In this document: positions 46,201 through 63,317 of the stretch, one piece after another
Layout: every line of letters begins with the position of its first letter
Numbering within the stretch: the stretch's first letter is position 1
Source: Glandiceps talaboti
Taxonomy: Eukaryota > Hemichordata > Enteropneusta > Spengelidae
Reading direction: 5' to 3'
Length of the DNA: 64,000 nt
NCBI RefSeq assembly: GCF_964340395.1
Contig: NC_135570.1
Span: 12,075,822-12,139,821 of the forward strand
Program-made: the position numbers and the translations under genes
The notes under the pieces: model-generated
The model's input: only the letters and a program-made list of their open reading frames with translations
Databases searched by the model: none
Told to the model about the DNA's origin: nothing

Positions 46201-49200
46201 GGGTGCGTTGAAAGTGTCGCAAACAAACATCAACAATGAAATCAAGCATTTTGAAATAAAAAATAAAAGTAAAACTCTTACTCATGTGTGGAAAAAATAG
46301 CTGGAATGTTATTTAACTACTAATACTTTTAGCTTTCTGCTCAAAATTGCAATAAATTTTGCCATTAAAATAACATTTTACGCCCTTGATTATGCGATGA
46401 ACACCTTATAAACAGCAAAAAAATGACTTTGTCTCTGATCAAATCAGTAAACACTAAATAACTTACCAAACATGGCCTTCCTAGAAGGTATAAATGATAA
46501 GAAATAACTTACCAAACATGGCCTTCCCAGAAGGTATAAATGATAAGAAATAACTTACCAAACATGGCCTTCCCAGAAGGTATAAATGATAAGAAATAAC
46601 TTACCAAACATGGCCTTCCCAGAAGGTATAAATGATATGAAATAACTTACCAAACATGGCCTTCCCAGAACTGAGATATAAATGATAAGAAATAACTTAC
46701 CAAACATGGCCTTCCCAGAAGGTATAAATGATAAGAAATAACTTACCAAACATGGCCTTCCCAGAAGGTATAAATGATAAGAAATAACTTACCAAACATG
46801 GCCTTCCCAGAAGGTATAAATGATGAGAAATAACTTACCACACATGGCCTTCCCAGAAGGTATAAATGATAAGAAATAACTTACCAAACATGGCCTTCCC
46901 AGAAGGTATAAATGATGAGAAATAACTTACCAAACATGGCCTTCCCAGAAGGTATAAATGATGAGAAATAACTTACCAAACATGGCCTTCCCAGAAGGTA
47001 TAAATGATGAGAAATAACTTACCAAACATGGCCTTCCCAGAAGGTATAAATGATGAGAAATGATAAGATGTAAATAACAATCTTCACATAAATATCTTTC
47101 AATGTTTCCAGTAAATCCTACAAGGAAGAAAAAATACCACCAATGGCGTTGTAGCACAATTGTACAGTTTATGTGACAATTTTGTTGTTACCTTTGCAAA
47201 ATGCACCAAGGTCCATTATTTTACTGTTGCTATGTGTGATATCTTTAGTTGTTGGGTGACCATATTTCCTTTTTTTTCAATGTTTATCTAATTGCCTAAT
47301 TAACCCTGTTGTTATCTTTCATATACACAATCATTTGACTGTTGCTATAGGTGTGGTCTTGTTGCTAGGTATATGTGTGTTCACTTTTGGATGTTTATCC
47401 CCTTTGCCTAACCAAGAAATTTCTGATTGGCCTATCAGAGTATTGACCAATCAATCACAGAAACTTTTGACTGGCAAATGAGAGAAATATCTGATTAGGC
47501 CATCAAAGAAAAATGTGATTGGTCAACCAGAGAAACACCTGGTTGGTACATCAGAGAATAGTTGTTGTTATCACTAACATAAACTATGAATTCATTCTTA
47601 CCATGTCTGGATCTAACTTCTCTACTTCCTGTGTTAAAGGAATAACCTGATGACAGAGAACAAAATAAGACAAAATAAACAGTGGAAATATAGAATCTGT
47701 TTTGTATTAATTCATTTTATATTATAAGTACAATTCATATGCTTTGGATAAAATAAATTTTTACTGTTGTTGTTAATATTTGCATCCAGTTGTCCACCCA
47801 TGCTCGAAATACAACTCACAATTGTTTCACAATGTTTTGATTTAATTAGCACAGCTGCACAGCTATGTCTAACACTTTTCTTAATTCTGCCTGGACAATA
47901 CTTAGACTTGTCTCTGACTTAGTGACAAGGCCCCTTATGTCAACCACATTTCCATAGTGACAAGGCCCCTTATGTCACTCAGACTTGCCTTTGATCCAGT
48001 GAGAAGGCCCCTTATGTCTGTCACTCAAATTTGACTTTGACTCATAGTGACAAGGCCCCTTATATCACTCAAATTTGTCTTTGACTCAGTGACAAGGCCC
48101 CTTATGTCACTTCAAATTTGTCTTTGACGCATAGTGACAAGGCCCTTTATGTCACTCAAATTTTGCAACTCAGTTAATCTCAAAATATTTCCCAGTAAAG
48201 TAAGTACTACCCTGCAATATCTAAAGACTTCCTAAGAAATATCAAATTAATCTAATTAAGGTTGTGACCATCAATGTTCACTCAAGCAAGAATGTTTTTT
48301 AATGAATAAATTAATGATTCACCCTTCTTCATAAATCAATCAACTACGAGGTCACAGTGTCAATGTAATATTAGGTTTTACTTACGACCATATCTATTGC
48401 TATCCATGCAATATTCACACAATTACTAACTTCAATTTGTTGCATAATTTCTATAAATTGTTCAGGTTTAATTATTTCCTTTGTGGTTTGTATGAATAAT
48501 CAGTGCTGATTGCAATGCAGAGTTAGATTCTCTGGCATTTAGATGTGATTGATTGCCAGTCACTGTCGACATCGTAAAACATAATATCACTTACTGCACT
48601 TTACATAGTATAGTATTTCTAGACATATACAATCTCTGTCAGTTAATTCATACTCATTTCATGTTTATTTTTCAATTTTAGATTGAAATATTAATAAAGC
48701 TCTGTGAAAATTAGCCTTCTCATGTGTGATTTTGACTCATGACAATATACATTGATAGTGTGTGTGAAATTTTATAAAAAGATGCAAAAATAAATTGGAT
48801 ATCAACTGATGACATAATGTACTAAAAATAGTTTTTACTTTGGCTTAAAGTGCCCTTACGGATGACAAATGGGGTATTTATTTTTGGATTTTTAATTTTT
48901 ATGACAACTCTAGTATGTTTTCTAACTTGAAGTTTGCAACACTGAGTTACTCACTCAATAAATTACAAACAGTGCAAAAGTACATTTTCGGAAAATCTTG
49001 GCAACTTGGAAACTGTGTTGCCTGAAATATGGGGTCAAAGGTCATCCATGCATTCAAATATGGGTCTACCCGCTACAAGAGTCAAAAGTCTACATGAGTC
49101 AAAAAAGGGGGTCAAAACTGCTGTACATATGTGTATATACCCTTTACTAAGTGAGTACCTCCCTCCCTGGGGGATAGATGGATAATATGGGTTCATTTCC

Positions 49201-52200
49201 ATTAACCCTATATACATCAGGCAATCAGAATCTCCAAGTATTACAACTGATTTTGTGTATAATCATGCCTGATTCACGGAACCACCTACACTGTATTTAT
49301 TGCGATCTTTATGACACTATTTAGTTTTAATTTCACCAGTGCAGTTTTATTAAAGTACAGTCTCACCTATACTGACACTGTGGGAAATGTAAACACACAT
49401 CTGGTATGATAACAAAGACTTGTTACACTGTGAATGAAATTTCAATCAGCAACGACATCTTTCTAAATATATGTGGTACTCAAGCTCTAACACACACGTA
49501 CACACTTTACACAAGTGTCTTCAAGAGCACTCAAACGAACTTTATTATCATATCATATTATGCTAAGGCATAAAAAAAAAATTGTGTGGTTCCGATTACA
49601 TTCAATTTTAGAATAGGTGGGGTAGGTAGATTTTTTATTTTATTTTATTATATATTTTTATTCATGTGTGAGTGTCTAGGTTCAGGTTTTCCATTGTTTT
49701 CCAAATGGTCTCTGTGGTGTTTATTTCTTCCTATCAGATGTACAGCCATTACAGATTGGAAGAACAGTTTTGTTTCGTCTTTTTAAGTTGATGTCAGTTT
49801 CCGCATCCACTACTTCTTGCGAGACTTCATGATTTTTGCGATTATATTATTATTTTTCTCGAATGCGTAAAATAAAGTTTAGGGTCGGCATGAAAAACTA
49901 GGTGGGGTCAGGTAACCAGAACCAAACAACTTTTTTTATTTGACCTAACAGTAGATCAATAAGACCAATCTTTGTAAAGAAACCACTTGGCAGCTAGTTG
50001 TAAAAATACACTTCATCTCTTGAAGTTAAAAACATTTTTTTAGTTACAATAAATTATTTGTAACATCATACACTGTGAACAGTATTGTATCACCTGTGTG
50101 TAAACATATTTTTGTAGCTGTATACACGATAAATCGAATTGATTTTTGGGTCCACGCCCAAAAATCAGCGCCCTCAATGGCGATCACGATTTCAACCTGT
50201 TTCTGTACTGCTTATGAATAATATCATCCACTGAAATTACAATGTCTAATTCAGTATTTTAACAATTTTCAGTGAATATATTGTGGTTTTCTGATTGAAA
50301 AAATGATACTCCCAATACCACTGGTTACAGTTTTAACATGTGACAGATTCAAAATCGAGCTTTCGTTCAAGATTTAAACTTACCACTACACTAATATTGA
50401 CCACTAATTGACATACACTAATATTGACCACTAAATAACAGATACAATGTATTTTTATAAGTAACTGACTAATTTTTAGTAAATATATCTCTGGTTATTT
50501 GATAAAAAAAATGTCTGAGTTGCAGCTAGTGCAGGTTTAAACCATATTCAGGAAATAGTGTTTATTACTCTAGTCACATGACTTAAAGGGGCACAAGCTG
50601 AGCTTATAAGGTTTTTCACTCAAGTGAAAATACTTAAATAAAACCACATTCCAGTATAATGCTAACATCAATGCATGTCTTCTATAACATTACAATTGTC
50701 TTCTGGTATGGTTAGAACAGCTGACTGCATAACAGACATTTCCTGAACATTTTTTTGCTATGTATCATAAATTACATCATCAGATTATTTATGAGCTACA
50801 TCCTAATACCAGGTTTGAGTTGTCAATTGCAAGTGGTGATTTAATGTACTCAGTGGTTACAATATTGCGGGTACCTTTTAAATATGTGGTAAAAACTATA
50901 CCTTAACACATATAAACTTGAAGCTTACACCCCTTTAAAGTGGTATCACCAACATATATCACTTCATTTGAAAGTAAAACTTAAACTTGGCTCTAAAATT
51001 AGTCAGTGTTATTAATGTATGAATTCTCTTTGATGGCTTGATTGCATATTTAATGTGTTCTAATTCATATAATTTCTGTGTACAGGAAAAAAAAAATTAT
51101 GATTAGGTCCAATATCCACTAATCTACAGTTAGGACCTTCCTTACAACCACAATCCACAAAACTGATATCCAGGCTGTAAAAGATTATTATCAAACCATG
51201 AAATGTAATGTACATCTCAAGTTCCAACACACTGTGCAAAGTGGCATTAATTCAATTCATTTATTTACTTTCCCTGTGTGTAACAAGTTCTGTTGTTACT
51301 GCTTGCCTCTCACTGTTTGTAGCAAGTTCTGCTTGTTACTGCTTGCCTGTCACTGGTTGTAGCAAGTTCTCCTTGTTACTGCTTGCCTGCCACTGTGCAA
51401 CAAGTTCTGCTGTTTGTTACTGCTTGCCTGTCACTGGTTGTAACAAGTTCTGCTTGTTACTGCTTGCCTGTCACTGGTTGTAACATGTTCTAGTTGTTAC
51501 TGCTTGCCTGTCACTGGTTGTAACAAGTTCTGCTGTTTGTTACTGCTTGCCTGTCACTGGTTGTAATAATTAATCTGAATATTTATTATGATAGTGTGAA
51601 TTGGAAATGGTATTTGTGTATGTTAGTCTTACTAAACATCATTGTATACAGCTATGTTTTTATCTTGTTATTGTCCTGCTGATAAAAGGAACTCCAAACA
51701 GAGTCACTGAAACTGGTAATGTTGAACAAGTTGCTACTTGATGAGTCAACTGACTGTTTCTTAACAACCACAAGCACTTGAATGAATCTGTGGGGTTTTT
51801 TAAAATTCCTACATGTATAGTAATATTTTAAAAGAGTACATTTTTAAAAGTAAAAAATTACACAGATTGATTCAAGAGCCTGTGGTAACAACAGTTAGAA
51901 TCTCATCCTGCAGGCAGGGAAAGTATTGATACCGGGAATACTCCGCGTCTTTATCTTGTAACACTACTATCAACAGTCCCTAACGTACATAAAATCGATT
52001 CCCAGAAATACGACCCGTCTCACACCCAGACTAATTAAGATCGGCCATTCGATGATAAAAAGCCCCTCCATTGTCTATGCATAAATCGACACGTTACTGC
52101 AGCCTGTAAAAACGTATAACGTCTCCATTTAAACAACATGAATTTTAATAGTAGTACTAGGCCGTTATTATTAACACGTTTAGTTAGAATTTAAAGTTTA

Positions 52201-52656
52201 AAAACCACAGGTGGCAAAAAATATTGTTTTTATTACTTTTAATATAATAAATAATATTGGCGAAACTAATATTACTGTCCTTTGGTCCGTGATGCTGTGG
52301 TTGTTGTTGTTCGTATATAAAAAATTATGTAGTCCCAGATGTGTATTGTACGCCGTGGCTGCCACGCATAATATTATAAAGCTCATTTAGCGTGTCTCCT
52401 ATGATAATTACATGTAGGCCTACGTACAAAACATGTATTGTTATTCAGTGTCCATTGAACAATAGCGCTAGTATACTATCAACACGGACAATGTAAGTGC
52501 TAAATACACACTGTCTACCAAAGCAAACGTAAACATGTGACAGACAATGTACTGGAGACTTATCCAACTTACCATGATAGTTATGACGATAGCATAAACT
52601 GCATCGCTGTAGGCCTGTAGCCGATCAGAACTCATGAACCGTTTGGGCCTCGCCAT
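33012..52656 (-). CDS. TMEM175: TMEM175 endolysosomal potassium/proton channel
   Basis: Cation channel of endosomes and lysosomes with two six-helix repeats. The 22 exons on the minus strand, by high-low coordinate: 52656-52573, 47646-47602, 47117-47023, 45591-45540, 44798-44763, 43774-43691, 43490-43419, 43068-42976, 42744-42666, 42109-42023, 41913-41859, 41155-41043, 40736-40702, 40101-40057, 39920-39858, 39440-39384, 37675-37572, 36656-36576, 36262-36202, 34542-34483, 34133-34019, 33052-33012. All phases agree and the product is 518 aa (human 504). The repeat signature R-x-x-A-(F/Y)-S-D appears at 12-18 (RLQAYSD) and 240-246 (RIEAFSDGVY), followed by pore-lining IVITIM and IVATLIILDI. LWFIHHS and LLVYPVV match the second repeat. 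The C-terminal tail (about 468-518) is polar. Start at 52656 chosen for its ATCATGG context; an in-frame Met also exists at 52710. Confidence 0.92.
33430..33790. repeat. Interspersed repeat fragments in TMEM175 intron
   Basis: AGTGACAAGGCCCCTTAGGT at 33,448 matches the tandem array at 47.9-48.2 kb. GCCCCCTCCAGGTGGTGCCA and TTGGGGGCTAA match the end of the element near 29.97 kb. The stretch at 33,650-33,790 resembles the repeat at 1.5-2.0 kb. Several old elements are juxtaposed here. Confidence 0.55.
33755..34012. repeat. ~130 bp tandem duplication touching the TMEM175 exon 21 donor
   Basis: Two nearly identical copies of a unit starting GAAATTTTAAGACAAAAATC and ending TCTGTGTTTTTGGTATT (about 33,752-33,880 and 33,881-34,010), with a few substitutions. 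The second copy ends two bases from the GTAAGG donor of exon 21 (34013-34018). Confidence 0.9.
34185..34380. repeat. Partial copy of the foldback element at 38.3-38.75 kb
   Basis: CTTAGGGGTTATGAATATTC, TTGTTCAACCATTGCATAAA and TTTCTGCTGACTACCATGCA match one arm of the foldback element in the same order, ending near GGAGTGGCACCCC. Confidence 0.7.
34620..35280. repeat. Degenerate TACTATGCAATGAATGTCATCAGT-type repeats
   Basis: Short phrases (GTGTACTATGCAA, TGAATGTCATCAGTCAA) recur every 30-50 bp with heavy drift. They look like the older flank of the regular 87 bp array that follows. No TMEM175 exon was found inside. Confidence 0.7.
35281..36130. repeat. 87 bp minisatellite, about 9-10 copies
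   Basis: Unit: GTGTGATAGGTCTGGGTACT, ATGAAATGATGTCATCGATC, TATGAGTACTATGCAATGAT, GTCATCTGTCTGGATATATA, TGCAATG. First clean copies start at 35,361 and 35,448. Because 87 is a multiple of three and the unit lacks stops in some frames, long open frames appear on both strands; these are artefacts. It lies about 70 bp past the exon 19 donor of TMEM175. Confidence 0.95.
36905..37015. repeat. Dispersed repeat (CAAGCCAGAG...GGCTGAAGC family), copy 1
   Basis: TCAAGCCAGAGTACTTATTT, CGGCTGAAGCAAC, CTCTGTGGTGTGTCTT and GTGCCGTAAAATGGAGGAGG match, in order, the stretch at 55,705-55,860. Confidence 0.65.
38290..38753. mobile_element. Foldback/MITE-like element with 64 bp perfect inner arms
   Basis: A long imperfect palindrome. 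The ends are TTAAAGGGGAACACCACTCC (left) and, read in reverse complement, TTAAATGGAATGCCACCCCA (right). The inner arms 38431-38494 and 38526-38589 are perfectly inverted over 64 bp with a 31 bp loop. TTAA at the tips suggests, but does not prove, a piggyBac-like target site. It lies in TMEM175 intron 16; no transposase is present. Confidence 0.85.
38950..39140. repeat. (CAGA)n microsatellite
   Basis: CAGACAGACAGA run, mostly pure at about 39,037-39,132. TMEM175 intron 16. Confidence 0.95.
39487..39604. repeat. (AC)n microsatellite with (GCGT) insert
   Basis: Pure AC run broken at about 39,563-39,580 by alternating GCGCGTGCGCGCGTGCGTGC. That segment is alternating purine-pyrimidine and so could form Z-DNA. 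Confidence 0.95.
40375..40665. repeat. ~20 bp minisatellite (ATGACATCATACATTGAAGT)
   Basis: About 13 copies with a few longer variants carrying an AACT insert. Sits in TMEM175 intron 13, ending about 40 bp from the exon 13 donor. Confidence 0.9.
41155..41262. repeat. 75 bp duplication of the TMEM175 exon 12 acceptor
   Basis: The block with ATGGAAACATACCAGTACT and TATGT(A/C)AATATCAACAT occurs twice, 75 bp apart. On the transcribed strand this gives two 3' splice sites, with exon starts at 41155 (TTTTATAG) and 41230 (TTTGACAG). The 75 nt between them stays open in the TMEM175 frame. Confidence 0.85.
41286..41790. repeat. Composite microsatellite: (AC)n, (ACAT)n, (CAGA)n, (AC)n
   Basis: Mostly ACAT from 41,338 to 41,622, short CAGA at 41,637-41,665, then interrupted AC to about 41,783. 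The open frames on both strands are repeat artefacts. TMEM175 intron 11. Confidence 0.97.
43130..43345. repeat. (TG)n microsatellite
   Basis: TG run with TGTC and TGCA interruptions, between TMEM175 exons 8 and 7. Open frames here are artefacts. Confidence 0.95.
44155..44190. repeat. Poly-C tract
   Basis: Runs of C broken by A within TMEM175 intron 5. Confidence 0.9.
45620..45925. repeat. 63 bp minisatellite upstream of TMEM175 exon 4 acceptor
   Basis: Four to five copies of TACCATGGTAAGTTATATAT, ACACATATGCTATATACAAA, TGTTAATATATTGTTCCTGT, GGT. The nearest copy starts about 30 bp from the exon 4 acceptor (45,592). The 63 bp period keeps one frame open, so the coding-like reading is spurious. 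Confidence 0.9.
46459..47062. repeat. 46 bp array of the TMEM175 exon 3 end plus splice donor, 13 copies
   Basis: Each unit, on the transcribed strand, reads ATTTATACCTTCTGGGAAGG, CCATGTTTG, then GTAAGTTATTTCTTATC: the last 29 nt of exon 3 with its donor. Copies start (plus strand, AACTTACC) at 46460, 46506, 46552, 46598, 46644, 46694, 46740, 46786, 46832, 46878, 46924, 46970 and 47016. Spacing is 46 bp except one 50 bp step. All 13 keep GTAAGT. Confidence 0.95.
47925..48170. repeat. Tandem repeat built on GTGACAAGGCCCCTTATGTC
   Basis: About six copies of 27-50 bp units, GTGACAAGGCCCCTTATGTC plus ACTCAAATTTGTCTTTGACT. The core phrase also occurs inside an interspersed repeat at 33,448, so the array may have expanded from one. 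TMEM175 intron 1. Confidence 0.85.
48171..51265. other. TMEM175 intron 1, no recognised gene
   Basis: AT-rich unique sequence with a two-copy CACTAATATTGACCACTAA phrase at about 50,389-50,432. No exon or RNA gene was found. Confidence 0.6.
51270..51570. repeat. 40 bp minisatellite, about 7 copies
   Basis: Unit AACAAGTTCTGCTTGTTACT, GCTTGCCTGTCACTGGTTGT with small indels. Lies in TMEM175 intron 1. Confidence 0.92.
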
Positions 52657-52960
52657 GATGATGATATGTGATGTTGATGATCGAGCACACTGACCCCGGG
52701 GCAAGGTCATTGGACCACGCTATTTGTGTACAGGGATGTGTTACTATACCATTCGTCCCTCCACGATTTTCCGTAGTTGGCTCACATGAAAAGTTTGGGT
52801 TTGGTATGAGTAACACAACCAATAAAATTTGTTATGCTATGATAAAGTTAATGTCTACGTTTACACCGTACCGTGACAGCAGTTGCATTGCATGGAGTGA
52901 TCAAATGGACAACGCTGGGAGAGCGAGAGGGAGGTCGTCACTCCCTGGATCCATTCATGA
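51930..52960 (-). promoter_or_regulatory. CpG-richer region around TMEM175 exon 1
   Basis: CpG becomes frequent again (CCGGGAATACTCCGCG, ATACGACCCGTC, GGGAGAGCGAGAGGGAGGTC) around the first exon, as expected for an unmethylated promoter. No CLEAR-type GTCACGTGAC box for lysosomal genes was seen. Confidence 0.5.
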
Positions 52961-53439
52961 TCATTCACTGTACAGCTATGGTTTAATAAATGTGAATTTA
53001 TTAATTTTAAAAACATATTTCATTATCTTTCAATGCAAGAAAGATATTGAGTATGTTGTTATTGGTCACTATTTTTCCCAGGCCATTATATTTTTATTGT
53101 GGTCTGAGCTATTTTCGACATTACTAAACCTTTTATAGTATTTCACCATTCAAGTAACTTGCCTCTCAATAATTTTACTGAGTTCTCTCACCTAGTAGCT
53201 GATCGTTACTTACTTGTATATGTTTATTACTTGCACTTGAACCCTTGATATATTTTTTTCTGAATTTTTGTTTAAGTTTTGCCGACTGAATGTTCACAAT
53301 TTATGAGGGCTTACCAGGCCTAATTTTGTCTTGCCTCGTTCCATAATGAAAATACATATCACTAATACTTCTGCTGTATCGGTTTAAAAATCCAAATTTA
53401 CTTTATTTGAACTTTTTAGGCCAGAAAAAAAGCATAGTG

Positions 53440-53850
53440 AGTTCTGGTTGGGAGAGTACACCTCCATTATCACCATGGTGACTACTGGTTGGGAGGGTAC
53501 ACCTCCATTATCACCACGGTGACTACTGGTTGGGAGGGTACACCTCCATTATCACCACGGTGACTACTGGTTGGGAGGGTACACCTCCATTATCACCACG
53601 GTGACTACTGGTTGGGAGGGTACACCTCCATTATCACCACGGTGACTACTGGTTGGGAGGGTACACCTCCATTGTCACCACGGTGACTACTGGTTGGGAG
53701 GGTACACCTCCATTATCACCATGGTGGCTACTAGTTGTGAGGGTACACCTCCATTATCACCACGGTGACTACTGGTTGGGAGGGTACACCTCCATTGTCA
53801 CCACGGTGACTACTGGTTGGGAGGGTACACTTCCATTACTGATTGGGAAG
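53440..53850. repeat. 41 bp minisatellite, about 10 copies
   Basis: Unit GGTTGGGAGGGTACACCTCC, ATTATCACCACGGTGACTAC, T. It lies about 0.8 kb upstream of TMEM175. The CACCACGGTGACTACTGG phrase makes an open frame that is an artefact. Confidence 0.95.
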
Positions 53851-53869
53851 GGACACCTTCGATGGTGAA

Positions 53870-56650
53870 AGTTTCACAATACTTGAATATACTACCAGTG
53901 TTGAAGCAATTTTCCTATTATCCGGCTATGAAGTGTATTTTGTTGTGTCATAGCTGCAAGAATTGAAAATTAATGTACACTTCAAGTCTTTATTAAAAAA
54001 AAGACTGCTCCCGAAGTTTAATTTGTCTTTTTTTAAAAACACAGATAGGGAGCAAAATATCTAAAGTTCCCCTTTCAGACAACCAGAAATTCATGGCCCT
54101 CATTAATGATTTCTCTCAGCGACCTCCCCCTGTCATATTCTGGTTGTTCCCTTAATAATGCACATTGGATATGCAACAACGTAACTGTTTCTCAATCCAA
54201 TCTTGTATGCATCATCAGAGCCAAAGCACTGTATATAAGAAAACATTATATAATATGGAATTAACTCAAATGCATAATTGTACTGTTCAGAACATATCAA
54301 TAAAATACATGATTTTAAAATAAAGTTGGGAATGTAGTCCAGCAGTGAAGGTGTATGCCCATCACTAAAAAATTGAAGTAGCCCTGATATTAACAGACTT
54401 ATTTTTATTTCGTAACATAAACAGATGGCTAGAACAGTCTTGCCAAGGCTATATCACACACGCAGAAACAAATATCAATTGATGGAAAGGAAACCTAATG
54501 GCACGGAAGTAGCAATGGAGAAAGAACGGGATTCAGGAAGTGAATTTAAACGGGAAATGTTATAACACGGAGTTCCTGTAGTCGAGAGACACGTGCATGG
54601 TTTAGTAATTTCCGCCATATTTAGTATGTAAGCCTATCATGTCATCAATATCACGTCCCAAAGTTAATAAAAAACACACATACACACATAAGACTGTAGT
54701 CAGAATTTATGGCATGGGCCTGGGGAGGAATGTGTGGACATAAAACAAATTGGGGGTTGTCGCAAAGGAGGGGGAGGGAAGGGAGCTAAAAAAATGAAGT
54801 TCAAAGGTGGCAGTAAATGTTTTTGTATGTGTATTGATGGAGGTACACATACACAGAGGCAGATAATATCACTGAAGAGTAAAACTGGCTCTGAACAAAA
54901 TTTAAACCTCAGAAACAGTCGTTTACCTTGTAAAATTGCAAAATATTTTGCCGCGCAACACTTAGTGCTTCATATCTACCCATCATATATTTAATCATGA
55001 GGCAGTCGATAGCCAAGACGATGTGTGTGTCTGCTTTAATATCTCCCTCTGTTTGTATAAACGCACGTTTGTAATATTTTGTGATTTACATATCCAACAG
55101 CTGCCACCGCTGTCACATCTACCACATCCCACCAATGCCACCATTGTACAGTAATCATGGTAATACCAGAACACTCCCTGCTGACAACTGTGCAGTGAAT
55201 AAGTTTTTAGTTGTGATGTGAGGAGAGGAGTGGGTCTCACAGGAGTGAAGGGGAAACAGTGTGATAAGATATTGGAAATAATGTGTAGAGCAGGGATGTT
55301 GACCTTAGTCCAGACAATGTCAGTAGTGCACTCATCTATGACTTAGTCTTACGGACAGATGGCCTTCAGTTCTGTCATCAAACACAGAAATTAATTAATT
55401 AATTAATGTAGTGCCTCCACACTGTGTTGGTAGTAGCGGTAAATGATGACCAATGTCTTTAAAATTATAAATCTGGTGGCAGCGGTGGGATCTAGTCCTT
55501 ACCATTGATTCTGGCAGCAGTGTCCCTTTTGACAACATTGTAATTCATATTTTATGAAATATTTATCGGGGATGGTCAGGTTTTCAAGAAAGGAAATTGA
55601 GGGAGGGCAGTAGTTGAAAAATAAAGTCGGGAAGTCACATTTTACACAACAACCTGGGCTTCACCCCCCCCCCCCAACCACACACACACTTATAATTTAC
55701 TGAAGGGTTTCGCAAGCCAGAGCACACATCTCGGCTGAAGCTACCTAGCCTCTCAGTGGTGCGTCTTGGTGCCGTAAAAGAGGCTGTGGTATACGAAGAT
55801 GCAGTGCGTCTTGAACGGTGCCGTAAAAGAGGCTGTGGTTTACGACGATGGAGTCCCTAAGCCACATACACATTTCAACTAGTACAACAACATACATACG
55901 TCTAAAAGATGGAAACAATGAACAATATTGTTACAAGGCTAATTCTCGTTTCTTTTTTTATTACTCATATCAAGTTTGATAGACACTTTAGTCATTTGAG
56001 TGACAAACGCTTTTATGACAACAAATCATAGTATTTCATGTATTATGATAACATTACGTGATATTTTTGAAGGTTAACTGAAAAACATGTTTATTTAGAC
56101 AAACTATTTACACTGTTTACGTTTCTTTGGTGACACAAGTATGAGTATCGTAATCTTTTGGCATGCGTTCAGATTTGATTATCCATTATTGATTTTAATA
56201 TAACCATTGTAGGTCCGGTAGAAACTAAGATATGTAAAATTATTATAATAGAGCATGCGTAATAAACGCAAAGGAAGAGCTAGAATTCGGACTGGAGTGG
56301 GTCTCGAGTTGAACTAGTTTTGAATTGGATTTAGGGACTAATGAAAACAGCTAAAAACTTGTCTAAGATCTGGGGCGGCTTCTGAGAAGTAACGTACGAA
56401 TACATGTACACGGACCACAGAGTAACACATTGAATATTGACGTTCTAGTAACAGCACAAGGTTTTTTTTTAAAGAGAATCTCCCATAAGTGCCCAAGATT
56501 ACCATGACAACTAATGACTAACGGTACCGGACTGCACAACATCAAACCTCAAACCACGAACAGGTTGCACTACATCAAACCTCATATCAGGCCACTATAA
56601 TGATATAGCAGTTTGAGACCCGGTTTCTTATTTCATTCTCCATTTTAAAG
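53870..56650. other. Intergenic, no gene recognised
   Basis: Holds poly-C at about 55,662-55,674, an AATTAATTAATTAATTAATG run at 55,390, and a second copy (55,705-55,860, partly duplicated) of the CAAGCCAGAG/GGCTGAAGC repeat. I searched the minus strand for further SOD exons and found none convincing. Confidence 0.55.
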
Positions 56651-56659
56651 ACAGACACA

Positions 56660-56665
56660 TTTATT
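56660..56665 (-). terminator. Candidate poly(A) signal of the Cu-only SOD gene
   Basis: AATAAA on the minus strand, about 240 bp after the predicted stop at 56901-56903. Confidence 0.45.
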
Positions 56666-56900
56666 GCAATATATAATTCAGTGGTTTATTGGGGATAATA
56701 GTTTACAGCTAGCACCACAAATTAGTAACAGTATTGATATGAAAGCAAACTTTTTGAAGTACCAGTATATCCTGTACTGCGAGGAGGGAAGACAAGACGA
56801 CATTACCTTCACATCAATTACTACAACTACTGTTACCATAATGACTACCACTACTGTTACCAATGACTACCACTACTGTTGCCAATGACTACCACTACGT

Positions 56901-62877
<5,977 letters not shown>

Positions 62878-63317
62878 ATGTCAACAAATTTGTTTCATAT
62901 AGTTTTTCAAATCTGTACACTTGTTACCATTCCCGTTTTATCTTTCTATGAAGGTAAGTTGTCCAAAATGTCACATGCCACCAGTGACGTAATGTGACGA
63001 TTTTTTTTTTTTTTTTTTTGGTTTTGTTTTGTTTTTAAATATAACACAAACAAACATTATTCCAACATTGGTATTGTATAGGTTGTTATTCACCAGCACA
63101 TGTATACCGTTGTTATTTTCGTACAACTATTAAAAAATACTCATAAATTATGTATGTGGTCTGTTTTGCCTGTATAAAGACTCTGTATTTGCATACAGAT
63201 AACGATCCTTATCGCTATGGTTACTGTGAACTAAGACCGGATATACAAGTGGACTTCACCGGACAACTAGATTCATCTTTGCTGCAGATTGGCGGCAAAA
63301 TACGGATGCGAGAAAGT
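62878..63317 (+). CDS. SOD-like secreted protein, 5' part (runs off the window)
   Basis: Two exons: 62878-62953 (signal peptide, MSTNLFHIVFQICTLVTI..., phase 1) and 63199-63317 (YRYGYCELRPDIQV ... GGKIRMRES, then GTAAGT, phase 0). Exon 1 is exactly 76 nt, as in the minus-strand SOD gene. Exon 2 aligns with that gene's exon 2 ([12 protein letters not shown] ... SGNVQMRQP) and ends at the same point and phase. The SOD active-site exons must lie beyond 63,317. I found no exon resembling them before the window ends, so catalytic residues cannot be judged. Confidence 0.7.
63001..63020. repeat. Poly-T tract
   Basis: A run of about 20 T followed by GGTTTTGTTTTG, in intron 1 of the plus-strand SOD-like gene. 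Confidence 0.9.

Noticed and set aside
46459-47062. CRISPR array (regular 46 bp repeats)
   Set aside because: Eukaryotic intron context, no distinct spacers; units are head-to-tail copies of an exon end.
52668-53138. 156-codon plus-strand open frame opposite TMEM175 exon 1
   Set aside because: No recognisable domain, overlaps the promoter and first exon of TMEM175, no splice or family evidence.
54995-55240. Cys/Gly-rich minus-strand frame
   Set aside because: No domain or splice support; includes a CCACC-rich simple sequence.
56363-56545. Minus-strand frame as a further SOD exon
   Set aside because: Acceptor-like site present, but the peptide resembles neither SOD nor a membrane anchor, and the SOD fold is complete at 56901.
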